Source: Paenibacillus tengchongensis | GTDB taxonomy: Bacteria; Bacillota; Bacilli; Paenibacillales; Paenibacillaceae | Direction of reading: 5' to 3' | DNA: 64,000 nucleotides | Assembly: GCF_008973665.1 (NCBI RefSeq) | Contig: NZ_WACP01000005.1 | Coordinates: 310,001-374,000 of the forward strand | Part shown: positions 1 through 10,007 of the stretch, piece by piece | Layout: every line of letters starts with the position of its first letter | How positions within the stretch are numbered: position 1 is the first letter of the stretch | Translations under genes and position numbers: made by a program | The notes under the pieces: generated by a model | The model's input: only the letters and a program-made list of their open reading frames with translations | Told to the model about the DNA's origin: nothing | Databases searched by the model: none

Positions 1-659
1 GCCTTGTAGCCGAGTCCCCGCACCGTCACAATGTCAAACTCCGGAACCTCCCGGAACCGTTCGCGCAGGCGGTTGATATGCACATCGACCGTCCGGGCGT
101 CGGTTTCCGAGTCTAAGCCCCAAATCTCGTCCATCAGCTGCTGACGGGTAAAAATTTTATTCGGATAAGCAACCAGCTTATACAGCAGATAGAACTCCTT
201 CTGCGGCAGCAGTACGCTTTCCCCGCCGCGCCATACCGTAACGGAATCATAATCGAGCGTCACCTCGCCCAGCGTCAGCCTTCGCTCGTTCACAATCTGT
301 GCCCTCCGCAGCAGTGCGCCTACGCGCAGCACCATTTCATTGATATCAATCGGCTTCACCATATAATCGTCCGTGCCCACGAGAAAGCCGCGCTTCTTAT
401 CCTGAAAGCTGTCCTTGGCTGTAATCATGAGCACCGGCATATTGTAACCCGAACCGCGCAGCCGTCCGATCAGCTCGAACCCGTCGACATTCGGCATCAT
501 AATATCGGAGATCACCAGATCGATATGCTCCGCTTCCAGCACATCAAGCGCCCTTTGACCATCTTCGGCGGCAACCGCCTTATACCCCTGCTTCTCCAGC
601 ACCGTGCAGATCAGCTCGCACAGCGTCTCATTGTCCTCCACCACGAGGATGGTAATCAT
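1..659 (-). CDS. OmpR/PhoB-family response regulator, C-terminus cut by window edge
   Basis: This is the DNA-binding half of a two-component system. An N-terminal receiver domain (about residues 1-120) has acidic residues E8/D9, the likely phospho-acceptor D52 in SDIMMP, T80 and K102 in the VKP motif. A winged-helix effector domain follows, recognisable by FTRQQLMDEIWG and the DARTVDVHINRLR recognition-helix segment. The start is the ATG at 657-659. The reading frame is open to base 1 and only the last few residues are missing. The gene is divergent from an ABC ATPase-permease gene, an arrangement typical of Bce-like peptide-sensing modules. A partner histidine kinase would lie to the left, outside the window. 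Family assignment is secure; the signal is unknown. Confidence 0.93.
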   Translation of the reverse strand, partial: MITILVVEDNETLCELICTVLEKQGYKAVAAEDGQRALDVLEAEHIDLVISDIMMPNVDGFELIGRLRGSGYNMPVLMITAKDSFQDKKRGFLVGTDDYMVKPIDINEMVLRVGALLRRAQIVNERRLTLGEVTLDYDSVTVWRGGESVLLPQKEFYLLYKLVAYPNKIFTRQQLMDEIWGLDSETDARTVDVHINRLRERFREVPEFDIVTVRGLGYK

Positions 660-1011
660 CCGGCCCACCCCTTTTCGCTATAGCATCGTCTAAATTATAT
701 TATCATGCCGCCGGAGCGGCCAGTTGATGTTCAGTTCATATTTGTGTGTTATGATCCTTTCATCTTAGGCAGCTTTATAAGATGAACTTTGAACAATATA
801 TTAGGGTTGCACGTAGCTGCGTGGAATGTTTGGACTTACGGCCGCTGTTGTCCCCAGATTTCTTAATTTTAACCCGCTGTTCGGATTGAAATCCGGTGAC
901 AAAGGCGGACGCTGCCGCTCCTCCAGTTCCAAACCTCCCCTCCGCCACTTTCCCTTGTTATTATTTCATCGTTCATCTTGTATAGCAGATTCGAAAGGAA
1001 GGTTCACCCCC
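660..1011. promoter_or_regulatory. divergent intergenic region between response regulator and ABC transporter
   Basis: These 352 bases separate two divergent start codons and must hold both promoters. An open frame runs into the ABC gene from upstream, but its first 62 codons have no family-like sequence. The true start is marked by AAAGGAAGG just before 1012. No convincing operator was identified. Confidence 0.5.
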
Positions 1012-3366
1012 ATGCTTCAATTGAAAAATATCAAGAAAAGCTACACCACCGGCGATTTCACGCAGGTGGCGCTCGACAACGTCAGCCTCAATCTGCGGGA
1101 GAACGAATTCGTGGCCATCCTCGGGCCCAGCGGCTCGGGCAAGACCACCTGCCTCAATATTATCGGCGGACTGGACCAGTACGACAGCGGCGATCTGATC
1201 ATCAACGGCAAATCGACGCAGAACTTCAGCGACAGCGACTGGGACGCATACCGCAACAACAGCGTCGGCTTCATCTTCCAGAGCTACAACCTGATCAGCC
1301 ACCTCAGCATTATGGATAATGTCGAGATGGGCATGACGCTGAGCGGCGTACCTTCCGCCGAGAAGCGGGAGAAGGCCCGCAAGGTGCTGGAGCGGGTCGG
1401 CCTGAAGGACCATCTGCACAAGAAGCCGAACCAGCTGTCCGGCGGGCAGATGCAGCGCGTGGCCATCGCCCGGGCGCTGGCGAACGATCCCGATATCATT
1501 CTCGCCGATGAACCGACCGGCGCGCTGGATACCGGAACCAGCGAACAGATTATGGAGCTGATCAAGGAGATCGCCAAGGACAAGCTGGTGGTCATGGTTA
1601 CGCATAATCCGGAGCTGGCCGCCCGTTACACCGACCGCACCGTGGAATTCCGCGACGGCCAGATCATCTCCGACACCGATCCGCTGCCCGACCAGAAGAT
1701 CAGCTCCGCCTATAAGCTCAAGAAGACATCGATGAGCTTCCTGACCGCGCTGAAGCTGTCCGGCAAGAATATCCTGACCAAGAAATGGCGGACGACGCTG
1801 ACCGCCTTTGCGTCAAGCATCGGGATTATCGGCATCGCGCTGATCCTCTCCCTGTCCAACGGCTTCAATAAACAAATCAACAACTACGAGGCCGGCGCTT
1901 TATCGAACTTTCCGGTCATGATCAACCATTCCGCCGTCAGTATGGACCGGGCGGCGGCTATGTCGGAGGACCCGACTGACGGATTGACGGAGTTCACCGA
2001 CAGCACGGAGATTTACCCGTATGATCCGAGCGCCAATACCATTATGCACACCAATGTAATTACACAGGAGTATCTGGACTTCGTCGGTGAGATAGATCCT
2101 TCGCTGGTGGATGGCACCTCCTACACCCGTACAGTCAATATGAACATCCTGAAATCGGACGGGGAAACCGCGACGACTGTCGGCGCAGGCAGCTTCTCCT
2201 CCTTCCCGAGCAACGTAGACGGCGAAACCGGCAGCTACCTGGAGAAATATTATGACCTGCTGGCCGGCTCCTTCCCGTCTAAGGATACGGATCTGGTGCT
2301 GATTGTCGATGAATACAACCGGCTCAATGTGTCCACGGTGGAAACACTCGGGCTTGATTTCAATGCAGACAGCATTCCCTTCGACCAGATTGTCGGCCAG
2401 GAATTCCGGCTGATTCCGAACAATGAATATTATGTAAAATCCGGCGACCACTACACGGTGAACGGCGCCTCCGCGAATCTGACGGATATGTACAACAGCG
2501 GGAGTGCGATTCCGGTCAACATTGTAGGGATTATCCGGGCACAGGAAGATTCTCCAATGTCCACCATGTCGGCCGGCATCGCCTATTCCGACGATCTGGC
2601 GCTGCGTTTCATTGACGACGCCCGGAATTCGGAGATCGTTAAAGCCCAGGAAGCCTCAAGCGAAGTCAATGTGCTGACCGGCGAGGTCTTCCCTAAGACC
2701 TCCAGCCAGTCCGCCATGATGGGGCAAGCGGCAATGATGCAAGGGGCGACGGCCGCTCCGCAGACACAGGACGATGTGCTCGCCGTGCTGGGCGCAACGG
2801 ATATTCCGTCTTCCATTTCCATTTATCCGAAGGATTTCAATGCCAAGGAAGACATTGTTGCCCATCTTGATGAATGGAATGAGGGTCTGCCTGAAGAGGA
2901 TATGGTGGTGTATACCGACATGGCCGCGATTGTAACCAACCTTTCGGGCGGAATTATGAATGCCATCACACTCGTGCTGATTGCCTTCGCTTCGATCTCG
3001 CTGGTCGTATCACTGATTATGATCGGGATTATCACCTACATCTCCGTTCTGGAGCGGACCAAGGAAATTGGGGTACTGCGCGCCCTCGGCGCCCGCAAGA
3101 AGGATATCACCCGCGTATTCAATGCCGAGACGTTCATCATCGGCGCGTTCTCCGGCATTCTGGCGATCAGCATTACCTATCTGCTGACGATTCCGGCCAA
3201 TATGATCATCAAGTCGATGACCGATCTGTCCAATGTGGCCCAGCTTAATCCGGTGCATGCCATTCTGCTGATCATCATCAACGTGCTGCTGACCATGCTT
3301 GGCGGATTCATTCCGGCCAAGTTCGCTGCCAAGAAGAACCCGGTGACCGCCCTGCGCAGCGAATAA
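1012..3366 (+). CDS. ABC transporter, ATPase fused to FtsX-type permease (MacB-like)
   Basis: A single 784-residue protein joins an ABC ATPase to an FtsX/MacB-type membrane domain. Residues about 1-230 are the nucleotide-binding domain: Walker [10 protein letters not shown], signature [15 protein letters not shown] and Walker [13 protein letters not shown]. One membrane segment follows near residue 265, then a large extracytoplasmic region of about 330 residues, then the FtsX-like helices ending in the [14 protein letters not shown] motif. The start is ATG 1012, preceded by AAAGGAAGG at good spacing. Such MacB-like proteins act on the cell surface in peptide efflux, peptide resistance or lipoprotein handling rather than small-molecule import. 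The divergent response regulator suggests peptide-induced expression. Substrate is not deducible. Confidence 0.9.
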   Translation: MLQLKNIKKSYTTGDFTQVALDNVSLNLRENEFVAILGPSGSGKTTCLNIIGGLDQYDSGDLIINGKSTQNFSDSDWDAYRNNSVGFIFQSYNLISHLSIMDNVEMGMTLSGVPSAEKREKARKVLERVGLKDHLHKKPNQLSGGQMQRVAIARALANDPDIILADEPTGALDTGTSEQIMELIKEIAKDKLVVMVTHNPELAARYTDRTVEFRDGQIISDTDPLPDQKISSAYKLKKTSMSFLTALKLSGKNILTKKWRTTLTAFASSIGIIGIALILSLSNGFNKQINNYEAGALSNFPVMINHSAVSMDRAAAMSEDPTDGLTEFTDSTEIYPYDPSANTIMHTNVITQEYLDFVGEIDPSLVDGTSYTRTVNMNILKSDGETATTVGAGSFSSFPSNVDGETGSYLEKYYDLLAGSFPSKDTDLVLIVDEYNRLNVSTVETLGLDFNADSIPFDQIVGQEFRLIPNNEYYVKSGDHYTVNGASANLTDMYNSGSAIPVNIVGIIRAQEDSPMSTMSAGIAYSDDLALRFIDDARNSEIVKAQEASSEVNVLTGEVFPKTSSQSAMMGQAAMMQGATAAPQTQDDVLAVLGATDIPSSISIYPKDFNAKEDIVAHLDEWNEGLPEEDMVVYTDMAAIVTNLSGGIMNAITLVLIAFASISLVVSLIMIGIITYISVLERTKEIGVLRALGARKKDITRVFNAETFIIGAFSGILAISITYLLTIPANMIIKSMTDLSNVAQLNPVHAILLIIINVLLTMLGGFIPAKFAAKKNPVTALRSE

Positions 3367-3394
3367 TAAATAAGTGTACTGCTACAGCTCAGAC

Positions 3395-3420
3395 AAAAAG
3401 GACCCCCCGGGGTCCTTTTG
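3395..3420. terminator. bidirectional rho-independent terminator
   Basis: AAAAGGACCCC and GGGGTCCTTTT form an 11-bp perfect stem with a two-base loop. T-runs on both sides serve both the ABC gene (+) and the EamA gene (-). Confidence 0.85.
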
Positions 3421-3438
3421 TTATTTATACCGGGACTA

Positions 3439-4359
3439 TTACATCTCCGGATGCTCCACTGCTGCGCCGCCGCGGTTCACCCTGAACCTGATTTTACTCC
3501 CGGACAGGAACAGTCCCAGAAGGGTCAGTGCGGTGCCGAGCATGGCGAGTCCGGTAATCCGCTCCCGTAGCACTATAGCAGAGGTAATTACCGTGACCAC
3601 CGGCACGATGTAGATATATACGCTGCTGCGGACAACGCCCAATATTTTGACCGACTGACTCCAGGTGACAAAGCACATCGCGGAAGCGATAAATCCGAGG
3701 AATAGCAGATTGAGCAGGTTGTCCCGTTCTGCAAATCTCTCAAGATTCAGCGAGAAATCTGACCAGAAGACGGCGGGGAGCATGAAGATGAGGCCATAGC
3801 CGAAGGTCCGCCGCGTTGTCTGGATGATATTGTACCGGAACCCGCTGATTGTCTTGGTCAGTATGGAATACACCGCCCAGACTGCCGCCGCCAGCACAGC
3901 CAGCAGATCGCCGAGAGGATGAAGCTGCAGCGCAGCTCCATTGAATCCAATCAGTATAATTCCGGCTACTGCAAACAGAAAACCGATCAGGAAATTCCCG
4001 CTCAGCTTCTCCCCTTTCAACAGGAAGTGAGCAAAAATCCCCGTGAAGAAAGGACCTATCGAGACAATAACCCCCACATTCGAGGCGAAGGTATAGGTCA
4101 GCGCGATATTTTCCAGGAAATAATAGAGCATGACCCCGCACAGGCCTGCACCGATAAAATAAATTTCTTGCCGCTTATGTGCAAGCTTTAACGGTTTCGG
4201 ATAGATCAGCCAGAGCGTCGCATAGCCCAACACAAAGCGGAACAGCAGAATTTCTGTGGGGCTGAACGCCTCCAGCAGCATTTTAATCGAGACAAAGGTG
4301 GTCCCCCAGACCAGAATCGTCAGGAGCGCCACCAGGTGTCCGCCGGTATTTCTGTTCAT
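3439..4359 (-). CDS. EamA/DMT-family transporter
   Basis: A 306-residue, roughly ten-helix membrane protein of the drug/metabolite transporter superfamily. It has two EamA repeats: the first begins VALLTILVWGTTFVSIK, and the second contains the AAAVWAVYSILTK stretch. These proteins usually export amino acids, metabolites or drugs. ATG 4359 is preferred over GTG 4368 because AAGGAAG sits nine bases before it. The gene follows an AraC-type regulator by 19 bases on the same strand, so the two are probably co-transcribed and the regulator may respond to the exported compound. Substrate is unknown. Confidence 0.88.
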   Translation of the reverse strand: MNRNTGGHLVALLTILVWGTTFVSIKMLLEAFSPTEILLFRFVLGYATLWLIYPKPLKLAHKRQEIYFIGAGLCGVMLYYFLENIALTYTFASNVGVIVSIGPFFTGIFAHFLLKGEKLSGNFLIGFLFAVAGIILIGFNGAALQLHPLGDLLAVLAAAVWAVYSILTKTISGFRYNIIQTTRRTFGYGLIFMLPAVFWSDFSLNLERFAERDNLLNLLFLGFIASAMCFVTWSQSVKILGVVRSSVYIYIVPVVTVITSAIVLRERITGLAMLGTALTLLGLFLSGSKIRFRVNRGGAAVEHPEM

Positions 4360-4378
4360 CCTATGCACTTCCTTGCCT

Positions 4379-5191
4379 TTATTGAAAGGAGTCCCGGTAC
4401 ACTTTGGGGGTTAATCCGATCGTATTTTTGAAATAGTTGGTAAAATGGCTCTGATCGGCAAATCCCGCCCCGAGCGCCGCTTCTGCAGGCATTGCGCCGT
4501 GTACCAGCATCCTCCGCGCTTGCCCGATGCGGATATTCTGCTGATAACGCCCCGGCGGGATGCCCATTTCCCGGGTAAACTGTCGGACCAGATGATATTT
4601 GCTTAAGCCCGCCAGCGCGCTCAGTTCGTCCAGCGTCACATTGCGGTCATAATGCCGCTCCAGATACTCGCATACCAGACGGATTGTCCGGTTACCCTCC
4701 GGGTGATCCGCTTCCGGCGCGGGCTGTGAATAGGCTGAGAGGAGACGCTGCATCAGCCAGTTGTAAGCCTTCTTTTTAACAGAGTCCGGCCGGTTCTGCT
4801 CAATCATCAGTTTCAACTCCCGCATCGCCTCTCCCCATTCCGGAGTGTACAGGGCATTCACCGTGAAATAAGGCAGATTGCGGCGTCCCGAAAGCTCCAG
4901 CATTAACCCGCCCATGCTTTCCAGGCCAATATTGAAGCTGTAAAAATGCAGCGGCGCCAGCTCCACCATTGCACAGCTATGCTTGTCAAACGGATTGATC
5001 AGCATACAGTCGCCCGGTTGAAGCCGGTGCTCCTGACCGTTGCAGACAAAAATTCTCTCCCCGGCCTCGATGCTGCCGATGGTGTAATACTCATGAAAAT
5101 GGGTGGCGAAGTTCTGCTTGATCCCTTTAAACTGGTAAAGTTCCAGCCCGAGCCCCGCGTCGGCCCGGATGCTGCGCTGCTCCTGCTTCAT
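4379..5191 (-). CDS. AraC-family transcriptional regulator with cupin sensor
   Basis: A 270-residue one-component regulator. The N-terminal half is an AraC-type cupin (ATHFHEYYTIGSIEAGER, LQPGDCMLINP). The C-terminal 100 residues carry the double helix-turn-helix (LDELSALAGLSKYHLVRQF, then AALGAGFADQSHFTNYFK). The start is ATG 5191, preceded by AAGGAGG; an upstream extension lacks family-like sequence. It precedes the EamA transporter gene and probably controls it. Within the AraC family it most resembles the group that accompanies efflux genes; this last point is inference. Confidence 0.9.
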   Translation of the reverse strand: MKQEQRSIRADAGLGLELYQFKGIKQNFATHFHEYYTIGSIEAGERIFVCNGQEHRLQPGDCMLINPFDKHSCAMVELAPLHFYSFNIGLESMGGLMLELSGRRNLPYFTVNALYTPEWGEAMRELKLMIEQNRPDSVKKKAYNWLMQRLLSAYSQPAPEADHPEGNRTIRLVCEYLERHYDRNVTLDELSALAGLSKYHLVRQFTREMGIPPGRYQQNIRIGQARRMLVHGAMPAEAALGAGFADQSHFTNYFKNTIGLTPKVYRDSFQ

Positions 5192-5283
5192 CGTTGACCT
5201 CCTTTTTGCACCTACCGTATAAAAGAATTGTACAACATCAGCCGGGTCCCGTATTGTATGATATTGCTGTTTCGGTTTGGATG

Positions 5284-5344
5284 AAAAAAAGCCCTCTATA
5301 TCCGCAGAAACGGCCGGTATGGCTGAATTCCGCAAAATAGAGGG
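5284..5344 (-). terminator. hairpin terminator after chemoreceptor gene
   Basis: Arms CCCTCTAT (5292-5299) and ATAGAGGG (5337-5344) enclose a partly self-complementary loop. Read on the minus strand, the stem is followed by a T-run. The internal imperfect pairing makes it longer than a simple terminator, so it may belong to a dispersed hairpin family. Confidence 0.6.
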
Positions 5345-5385
5345 AGTGGTCTCCTGATTACAGCGTGTGATCTAGGGCAGCACTA

Positions 5386-6207
5386 TTATTGAATAATCGA
5401 AGAAATGAACCGCGCCATCTCCCTGCTCGTTTCATTCAGCCGGTCAATCGCCGCACTGAAGCCGGCGACCAGCTCGGCCTGTGCCGAGGAAGAAGCCGCA
5501 ATCGCCTCAATCTCCTGCTCCATCTGCCGGATGGAGCGTTGCACCGCTGCCAGTGAGGACTCGATCGATTTCGTCGCTTCCTTGGTGTTAACGGACAGCT
5601 TCCGCACCTCTGCAGCCACAACGCCGAAGCCCGCACCCTGTTCGCCTACGCGGGCCGCCTCAATCGCCGCATTTAGTCCCAGCAGATTGGTCTGCTCGGA
5701 AATTTCACGGATAAATCCGGCCACTTTGTTGACCTCATTCGACTCTTCCACCGTTCTGCGCGAGTTCTCCAGAATTTCCGCCGTCGTTGCGGATAACTCC
5801 TGCGACTGGGCGGCCACATTCTGCACCATATCGACCAGCTCGCCGCTGATCCGGTTGATGCTCCCGGTCAGCTCTTCCATTTTATCTTCATTTTCCAGGG
5901 TATAGGCAATTGCAAAAGCTCCGATCACTTCCCCGTCGTTTCCGAGGATCGGCACGGCCGAGGAAATCACAGTAGCGCCGTACAGCTCCGCAGACAGCCG
6001 ATTCGTGGTGGCCTGCCCTTTCAGGGCATTGCCCAGCGAGGGATCATCAGGCGGGACGGGGCTTCCTTTCACCAGGCCGAAATCCAGCAGCTTACTGGGT
6101 GCATAATAATGAAAAATTTCTTTGTCCGTAATGCCGATCATAATATCCTGGGCATGAATCTGCTTGAACATCGGGGCAGCTAAGATCAGTGCTTGCAAGT
6201 TATCCAT
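5386..6207 (-). CDS. soluble methyl-accepting chemotaxis protein, YfmS-like
   Basis: A 273-residue chemoreceptor with no membrane segment. Residues 1-105 form a small sensory domain of unknown ligand. Residues about 110-273 are a short antiparallel coiled-coil signalling domain. The conserved hairpin tip that contacts CheA/CheW spans about residues 165-205 ([20 protein letters not shown], then [13 protein letters not shown]). Size and layout match the Bacillus subtilis cytoplasmic receptor YfmS. The start is supported by AGGAG before ATG 6207. It would sense an intracellular or metabolic signal and feed the chemotaxis array. It is divergent from a GH2 glycosidase gene; whether the two are linked functionally is unknown. 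Confidence 0.88.
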   Translation of the reverse strand: MDNLQALILAAPMFKQIHAQDIMIGITDKEIFHYYAPSKLLDFGLVKGSPVPPDDPSLGNALKGQATTNRLSAELYGATVISSAVPILGNDGEVIGAFAIAYTLENEDKMEELTGSINRISGELVDMVQNVAAQSQELSATTAEILENSRRTVEESNEVNKVAGFIREISEQTNLLGLNAAIEAARVGEQGAGFGVVAAEVRKLSVNTKEATKSIESSLAAVQRSIRQMEQEIEAIAASSSAQAELVAGFSAAIDRLNETSREMARFISSIIQ

Positions 6208-6301
6208 ATGGTGTCTCCTAGTGTGTTTTTATTTTTATATCGTCAATCCGGCCTTATTTCTAAAGAGGAGCTTCCCCGCGTATGCCACGGTAAATCCTTC
6301 G

Positions 6302-6330
6302 TTGACAAAAGCGGACCGCTCTTTTATCAT
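6302..6330 (+). promoter_or_regulatory. sigma-A promoter of GH2 gene
   Basis: TTGACA at 6302-6307 and TATCAT at 6325-6330 are separated by exactly 17 bases. This gives an expected start near 6337 and a short leader to the ATG at 6400. Confidence 0.7.
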
Positions 6331-6344
6331 CAAGTCGAAGTTAT

Positions 6345-6356
6345 CTTGTATACAAG
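6345..6356. promoter_or_regulatory. palindromic operator CTTGTATACAAG
   Basis: A perfect 12-bp palindrome lies just downstream of the predicted transcription start of the GH2 gene, a classic repressor position. The TTGTA...TACAA core resembles sites of GntR-superfamily sugar regulators such as AraR. No such regulator gene is adjacent. Confidence 0.55.
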
Positions 6357-6399
6357 AAGAGACAATAATGAGATCACCATAAAGGAGAGATTCCAGCGT

Positions 6400-9300
6400 A
6401 TGAGCATCAAACGCAAAATAAACACCGGCTGGCACTTCACCAAGCAGCCGCTGCATACGCAGCCCGCCGAAGTGGAAGCGCTTGCCGGCGAGACCTGGCT
6501 GCCGGTCAGCCTGCCCCATGACTGGCTGATCTACAACACCTCTAATCTGTATGAGGACGGCGAGGGCTGGTACCGCAAGACGCTCACGCTGCCGGAACTT
6601 CCCGCACAGCGCAGGTACGCGCTGCGTTTCGAAGGGGTCTATATGAATTCGACGCTTTATGTCAACGGACAAACGGCGGGCGAGTGGAAATACGGGTACT
6701 CTACCTTCGAGTTCGATATTACCCCCTATCTGCAGGAAGGCGACAACCTCATTGTGATGCGGGTAATCCATGAATCGCCGAACTCCCGCTGGTATTCCGG
6801 AGCCGGAATCTACCGCTCCGTCTGGCTGAAGTCCTATCCCGATACCCATCTCGCACCGGACGGGATTTACATCTCGGCCAGACCAGCCGGCGGTGATGTT
6901 TGGACCGTCGAGGTGGAGAGCGAGCTGGTTACGGGCGGCGCCGTTCCTGCTTCGCTGAAGCTGCGCCACAGCATTCTCGACGGGGCAGGCGTTGTCGTTA
7001 CCTCTGTGGAAGAGGCGGTTCCCGCTTCGGACCCGCAGAGGGAACCAGCCGCAGTTGTCTGCTCGCGCTTGAGTGTGAGCGCTCCGCAGCTCTGGGATAT
7101 TGCCGCCCCCGCTCTGTACAGCTTACGGACCGAGCTGATCACCGGGGAAGCAGTGATCGAAGAAGAATCGCAGGACTTCGGCTTCCGGACCTTTGAGCTC
7201 GACAGCGAGCGGGGCTTCTTCCTGAACGGCCGCCAGCTCAAGCTGCAGGGCGTGTGCCAGCATCACGACCTCGGCAGCCTGGGCGCCGCCGTCAACAAGG
7301 CCGCGCTGCGCCGGCAGCTTCAGCTGCTGCAGGAGATGGGGGTTAACGCCGTGCGCTCCGCCCACAATATGCCGGCGGTCGAGCTGATGGAGCTGGCCGA
7401 TGAGCTGGGCATTCTGATCGTCTCCGAGGCCTTCGACATGTGGGAGCGTCCGAAGACGCCTTACGACTATGCCCGGTTCTTCCCGGAGTGGTGGAAGCGG
7501 GATATCGCCAGCTGGGTGCGGCGTGACCGCAACCGGCCCAGTCTGCTGATGTGGAGCATCGGCAATGAAATTTACGATACCCATGCCGATGCCCGCGGCC
7601 AGGAGATTACCCGTGAGCTGATGGAGGAAGTGCTCCTGCACGATCCGCGGGTCAACGCTTTTGTCACGATCGGCTCCAATTTCATGCCCTGGGAGAATGC
7701 CCGGAAATGCGCGGATATTGTCAAGGTCGCCGGCTACAATTATGGAGAGAAGTATTATGAGCAGCACCACCGGGAGCATCCCGACTGGTTCATTTACGGC
7801 AGCGAAACCTGCTCCACGGTGCAAAGCCGCGGCGTATACCATTTTCCGCTGGCCCAGCCGATCCTCGCGGACGATGACGAGCAGTGCTCCTCCCTCGGCA
7901 ACAGCTCGACCAGCTGGGGAGCCCGCAGCACCGAAGCCTGCGTCATCTCCGACCGCGACGCGACATTCTCGCTGGGGCAGTTCCTGTGGACCGGCTTCGA
8001 CTATATCGGCGAGCCTACGCCGTACCACACGAAGAATTCCTACTTCGGCCAGATCGATACGGCGGGCTTTCCGAAGGATTCCTTCTATGTGTATCAGGCG
8101 GAATGGACCGACTACCGGAGTCATCCGATGATTCATATTTTCCCGTACTGGGATTTCTCGGAGGGACAGCTTATTGATGTGCGCGTGACCTCCAACGCAC
8201 CACGGATCGAGCTGTTCCTGAACGGCGAGTCGCAGGGTTCCTTCGATATCGACCATGCCCGGGGCAAGCAGCTGGTCGGCAACTGGCAGCTCCCCTATAC
8301 TCCAGGCGTGCTGCGCGCCGTCGCCTATGACGGGGAGGGCCGGATCATTGCCACGGATGAACAGACCTCCTTCGGCGATGCGGCAGCCCTGATCCTCACG
8401 CCGGACAAGACGACGCTGGCCGCCGACGGCTCGGACCTGATCTTCGTGACCGTGACCGCCGCCGACGCTGAAGGGCGCATCGTCCAGAATGCCAACAACC
8501 GTGTCCGCTTTACGGTCGAGGGTCCGGGACGTCTGATCGGCCTGGACAACGGGGACAGCACCGATTACGACGCCTATAAAGGCGTAAGCCGCAGAATGTT
8601 CAGCGGCAAGCTGCTCGCCGTCATTGCGGCCACACGGGACGCCGGTCCTGTGAACGTCCGTGCTGTCTCGCCGGGGCTTACTGCCGGTGAATTGACGCTC
8701 CAGGCCGTGCTGCCGGATAGCAAAGAACCGGACCATGAGGACGGCCATCTCTATGCCGACTGCCCGCTGGAGGCCTATGCCGCGCCGGACGCTGCTTCAG
8801 CTTCGGCCGAGCTGGATATTCCGGTACGCAAGCTGGAAATCATCTGCCCGGAAGGCAATCACATCACCCCGGAGCGGCCATTCGTGCCAGTGCGCGTGAA
8901 GCTACATCCGGAGAATGCCACCTTCCGTGAGGTGGAGTGGCGGATCACCAACGCAGCGGGCATCGATGCGAACAGTGCCGCCATCCAGGTCAACGGCGAA
9001 GAAGCCGTCATCTCCGCTTTGGGAGACGGCGATGTCTATATCCGCTGCGGCACCGCGAACGGCGGGGACGGCGGCGTCCGGCTCTACGCGCAGATGGAAT
9101 TCAAGCTGACCGGCTTCGGCCAGCCGTTCCTGAATCCGTATGAGCTGGTGTCCGGCGGTTACCACAGCGCCGCCAGCCGCAACCTTACGAACGGCAACGA
9201 ACGCGGCGCAGCCACCGCCCGGGACGGCGAAAGCCTGATCCATTTCGAGCGGATCGATTTCGGCGATTACGGCGCAGACGAGCTGGTGCTGCCGGTCTTC

Positions 9301-9888
9301 TCGCTGGACAGCGAGGAATTCCCGATTGAGATCTGGGAGGGTCTCCCCGGTGAGCCGGGCGCAGAGCTGGTGGCCGAGGTGCGCTACCAGAAGCCGACGC
9401 AGTGGAACGTGTATCAGGAAGAGACCTACAGGCTGCCGCGGCGTCTGCGCGGAGTCACCTCCCTGACCTTCCTCCTGCGGCGCAAAATCCATCTCAAAGG
9501 CTTCCGCTTCCTGCCGAAGCTGAAAGCCTTCGAGCGTCTCAGCGCGCTGGAGAACAGCCGGATCTACGGCGACTCGTTCACCGTCAGGGAGAACGCCATC
9601 GAGGGCATCGGCAACAACGTGTCCCTGGTGTATGAGGGAATGGATTTCGGTGAGAGCGGGGCAACGCGTCTGACCATTTGCGGACGTTCCGCCCTGGAGC
9701 ACAACACCCTGCATTTCCTGTTCAGCGGAGAAGACGGCGACTCCAAGCAGCTGATCGAGTTCGCCGGGGCTGAGGGGTATACCGAAAGGAAATTTGTACT
9801 GGAGCCGCCGGTAACCGGCAAACAGACCGTAACCGTGCTGTTCCTGCCGGGCAGCCGGTTTGATCTGCAGTGGTTCCAATTCTCTTAA
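6400..9888 (+). CDS. GH2-family glycoside hydrolase (beta-galactosidase-like), large multidomain
   Basis: A 1162-residue enzyme with no signal peptide, so probably cytoplasmic. Domains in order: GH2 sugar-binding jelly roll (about 1-170), Ig-like domain, and a TIM barrel from about residue 270. The barrel holds the acid/base E390 in MWSIGNEIYD and the likely nucleophile E469 in IYGSETCSTVQ. Next come a DUF4982-type domain (ELFLNGESQG) and an Ig-like domain (LTPDKTTLAADGSD). The C-terminal 300 residues form one or two CBM6-like beta-sandwiches. Start ATG 6400 has AAAGGAGAG nine bases upstream. It would release beta-linked galactose or a related sugar from oligosaccharides, plausibly pectin side chains given the other genes here. 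Exact substrate cannot be read from sequence. Confidence 0.9.
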   Translation: MSIKRKINTGWHFTKQPLHTQPAEVEALAGETWLPVSLPHDWLIYNTSNLYEDGEGWYRKTLTLPELPAQRRYALRFEGVYMNSTLYVNGQTAGEWKYGYSTFEFDITPYLQEGDNLIVMRVIHESPNSRWYSGAGIYRSVWLKSYPDTHLAPDGIYISARPAGGDVWTVEVESELVTGGAVPASLKLRHSILDGAGVVVTSVEEAVPASDPQREPAAVVCSRLSVSAPQLWDIAAPALYSLRTELITGEAVIEEESQDFGFRTFELDSERGFFLNGRQLKLQGVCQHHDLGSLGAAVNKAALRRQLQLLQEMGVNAVRSAHNMPAVELMELADELGILIVSEAFDMWERPKTPYDYARFFPEWWKRDIASWVRRDRNRPSLLMWSIGNEIYDTHADARGQEITRELMEEVLLHDPRVNAFVTIGSNFMPWENARKCADIVKVAGYNYGEKYYEQHHREHPDWFIYGSETCSTVQSRGVYHFPLAQPILADDDEQCSSLGNSSTSWGARSTEACVISDRDATFSLGQFLWTGFDYIGEPTPYHTKNSYFGQIDTAGFPKDSFYVYQAEWTDYRSHPMIHIFPYWDFSEGQLIDVRVTSNAPRIELFLNGESQGSFDIDHARGKQLVGNWQLPYTPGVLRAVAYDGEGRIIATDEQTSFGDAAALILTPDKTTLAADGSDLIFVTVTAADAEGRIVQNANNRVRFTVEGPGRLIGLDNGDSTDYDAYKGVSRRMFSGKLLAVIAATRDAGPVNVRAVSPGLTAGELTLQAVLPDSKEPDHEDGHLYADCPLEAYAAPDAASASAELDIPVRKLEIICPEGNHITPERPFVPVRVKLHPENATFREVEWRITNAAGIDANSAAIQVNGEEAVISALGDGDVYIRCGTANGGDGGVRLYAQMEFKLTGFGQPFLNPYELVSGGYHSAASRNLTNGNERGAATARDGESLIHFERIDFGDYGADELVLPVFSLDSEEFPIEIWEGLPGEPGAELVAEVRYQKPTQWNVYQEETYRLPRRLRGVTSLTFLLRRKIHLKGFRFLPKLKAFERLSALENSRIYGDSFTVRENAIEGIGNNVSLVYEGMDFGESGATRLTICGRSALEHNTLHFLFSGEDGDSKQLIEFAGAEGYTERKFVLEPPVTGKQTVTVLFLPGSRFDLQWFQFS

Positions 9889-9900
9889 TTGTCATAAGCA

Positions 9901-9941
9901 AACACAAAGAGGGCTGTCCGTTGGGCAGCCCTCTTTGTGTT
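9901..9941. terminator. strong bidirectional terminator
   Basis: A perfect 16-bp stem (AACACAAAGAGGGCTG with its complement) and a 9-base loop lie between the convergent GH2 and phosphotransferase genes. Confidence 0.9.
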
Positions 9942-10007
9942 GCTCACGCCTTTGTATTCCCTTATCGTCCGCTCGCCGGACCGGCTTGCTGCCATGAGCT
10001 CAACTCA

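Noticed and set aside
7123..8748. A 541-codon frame antisense to the GH2 gene
   Set aside because: The GH2 catalytic motifs are on the other strand; the product has no domain pattern.
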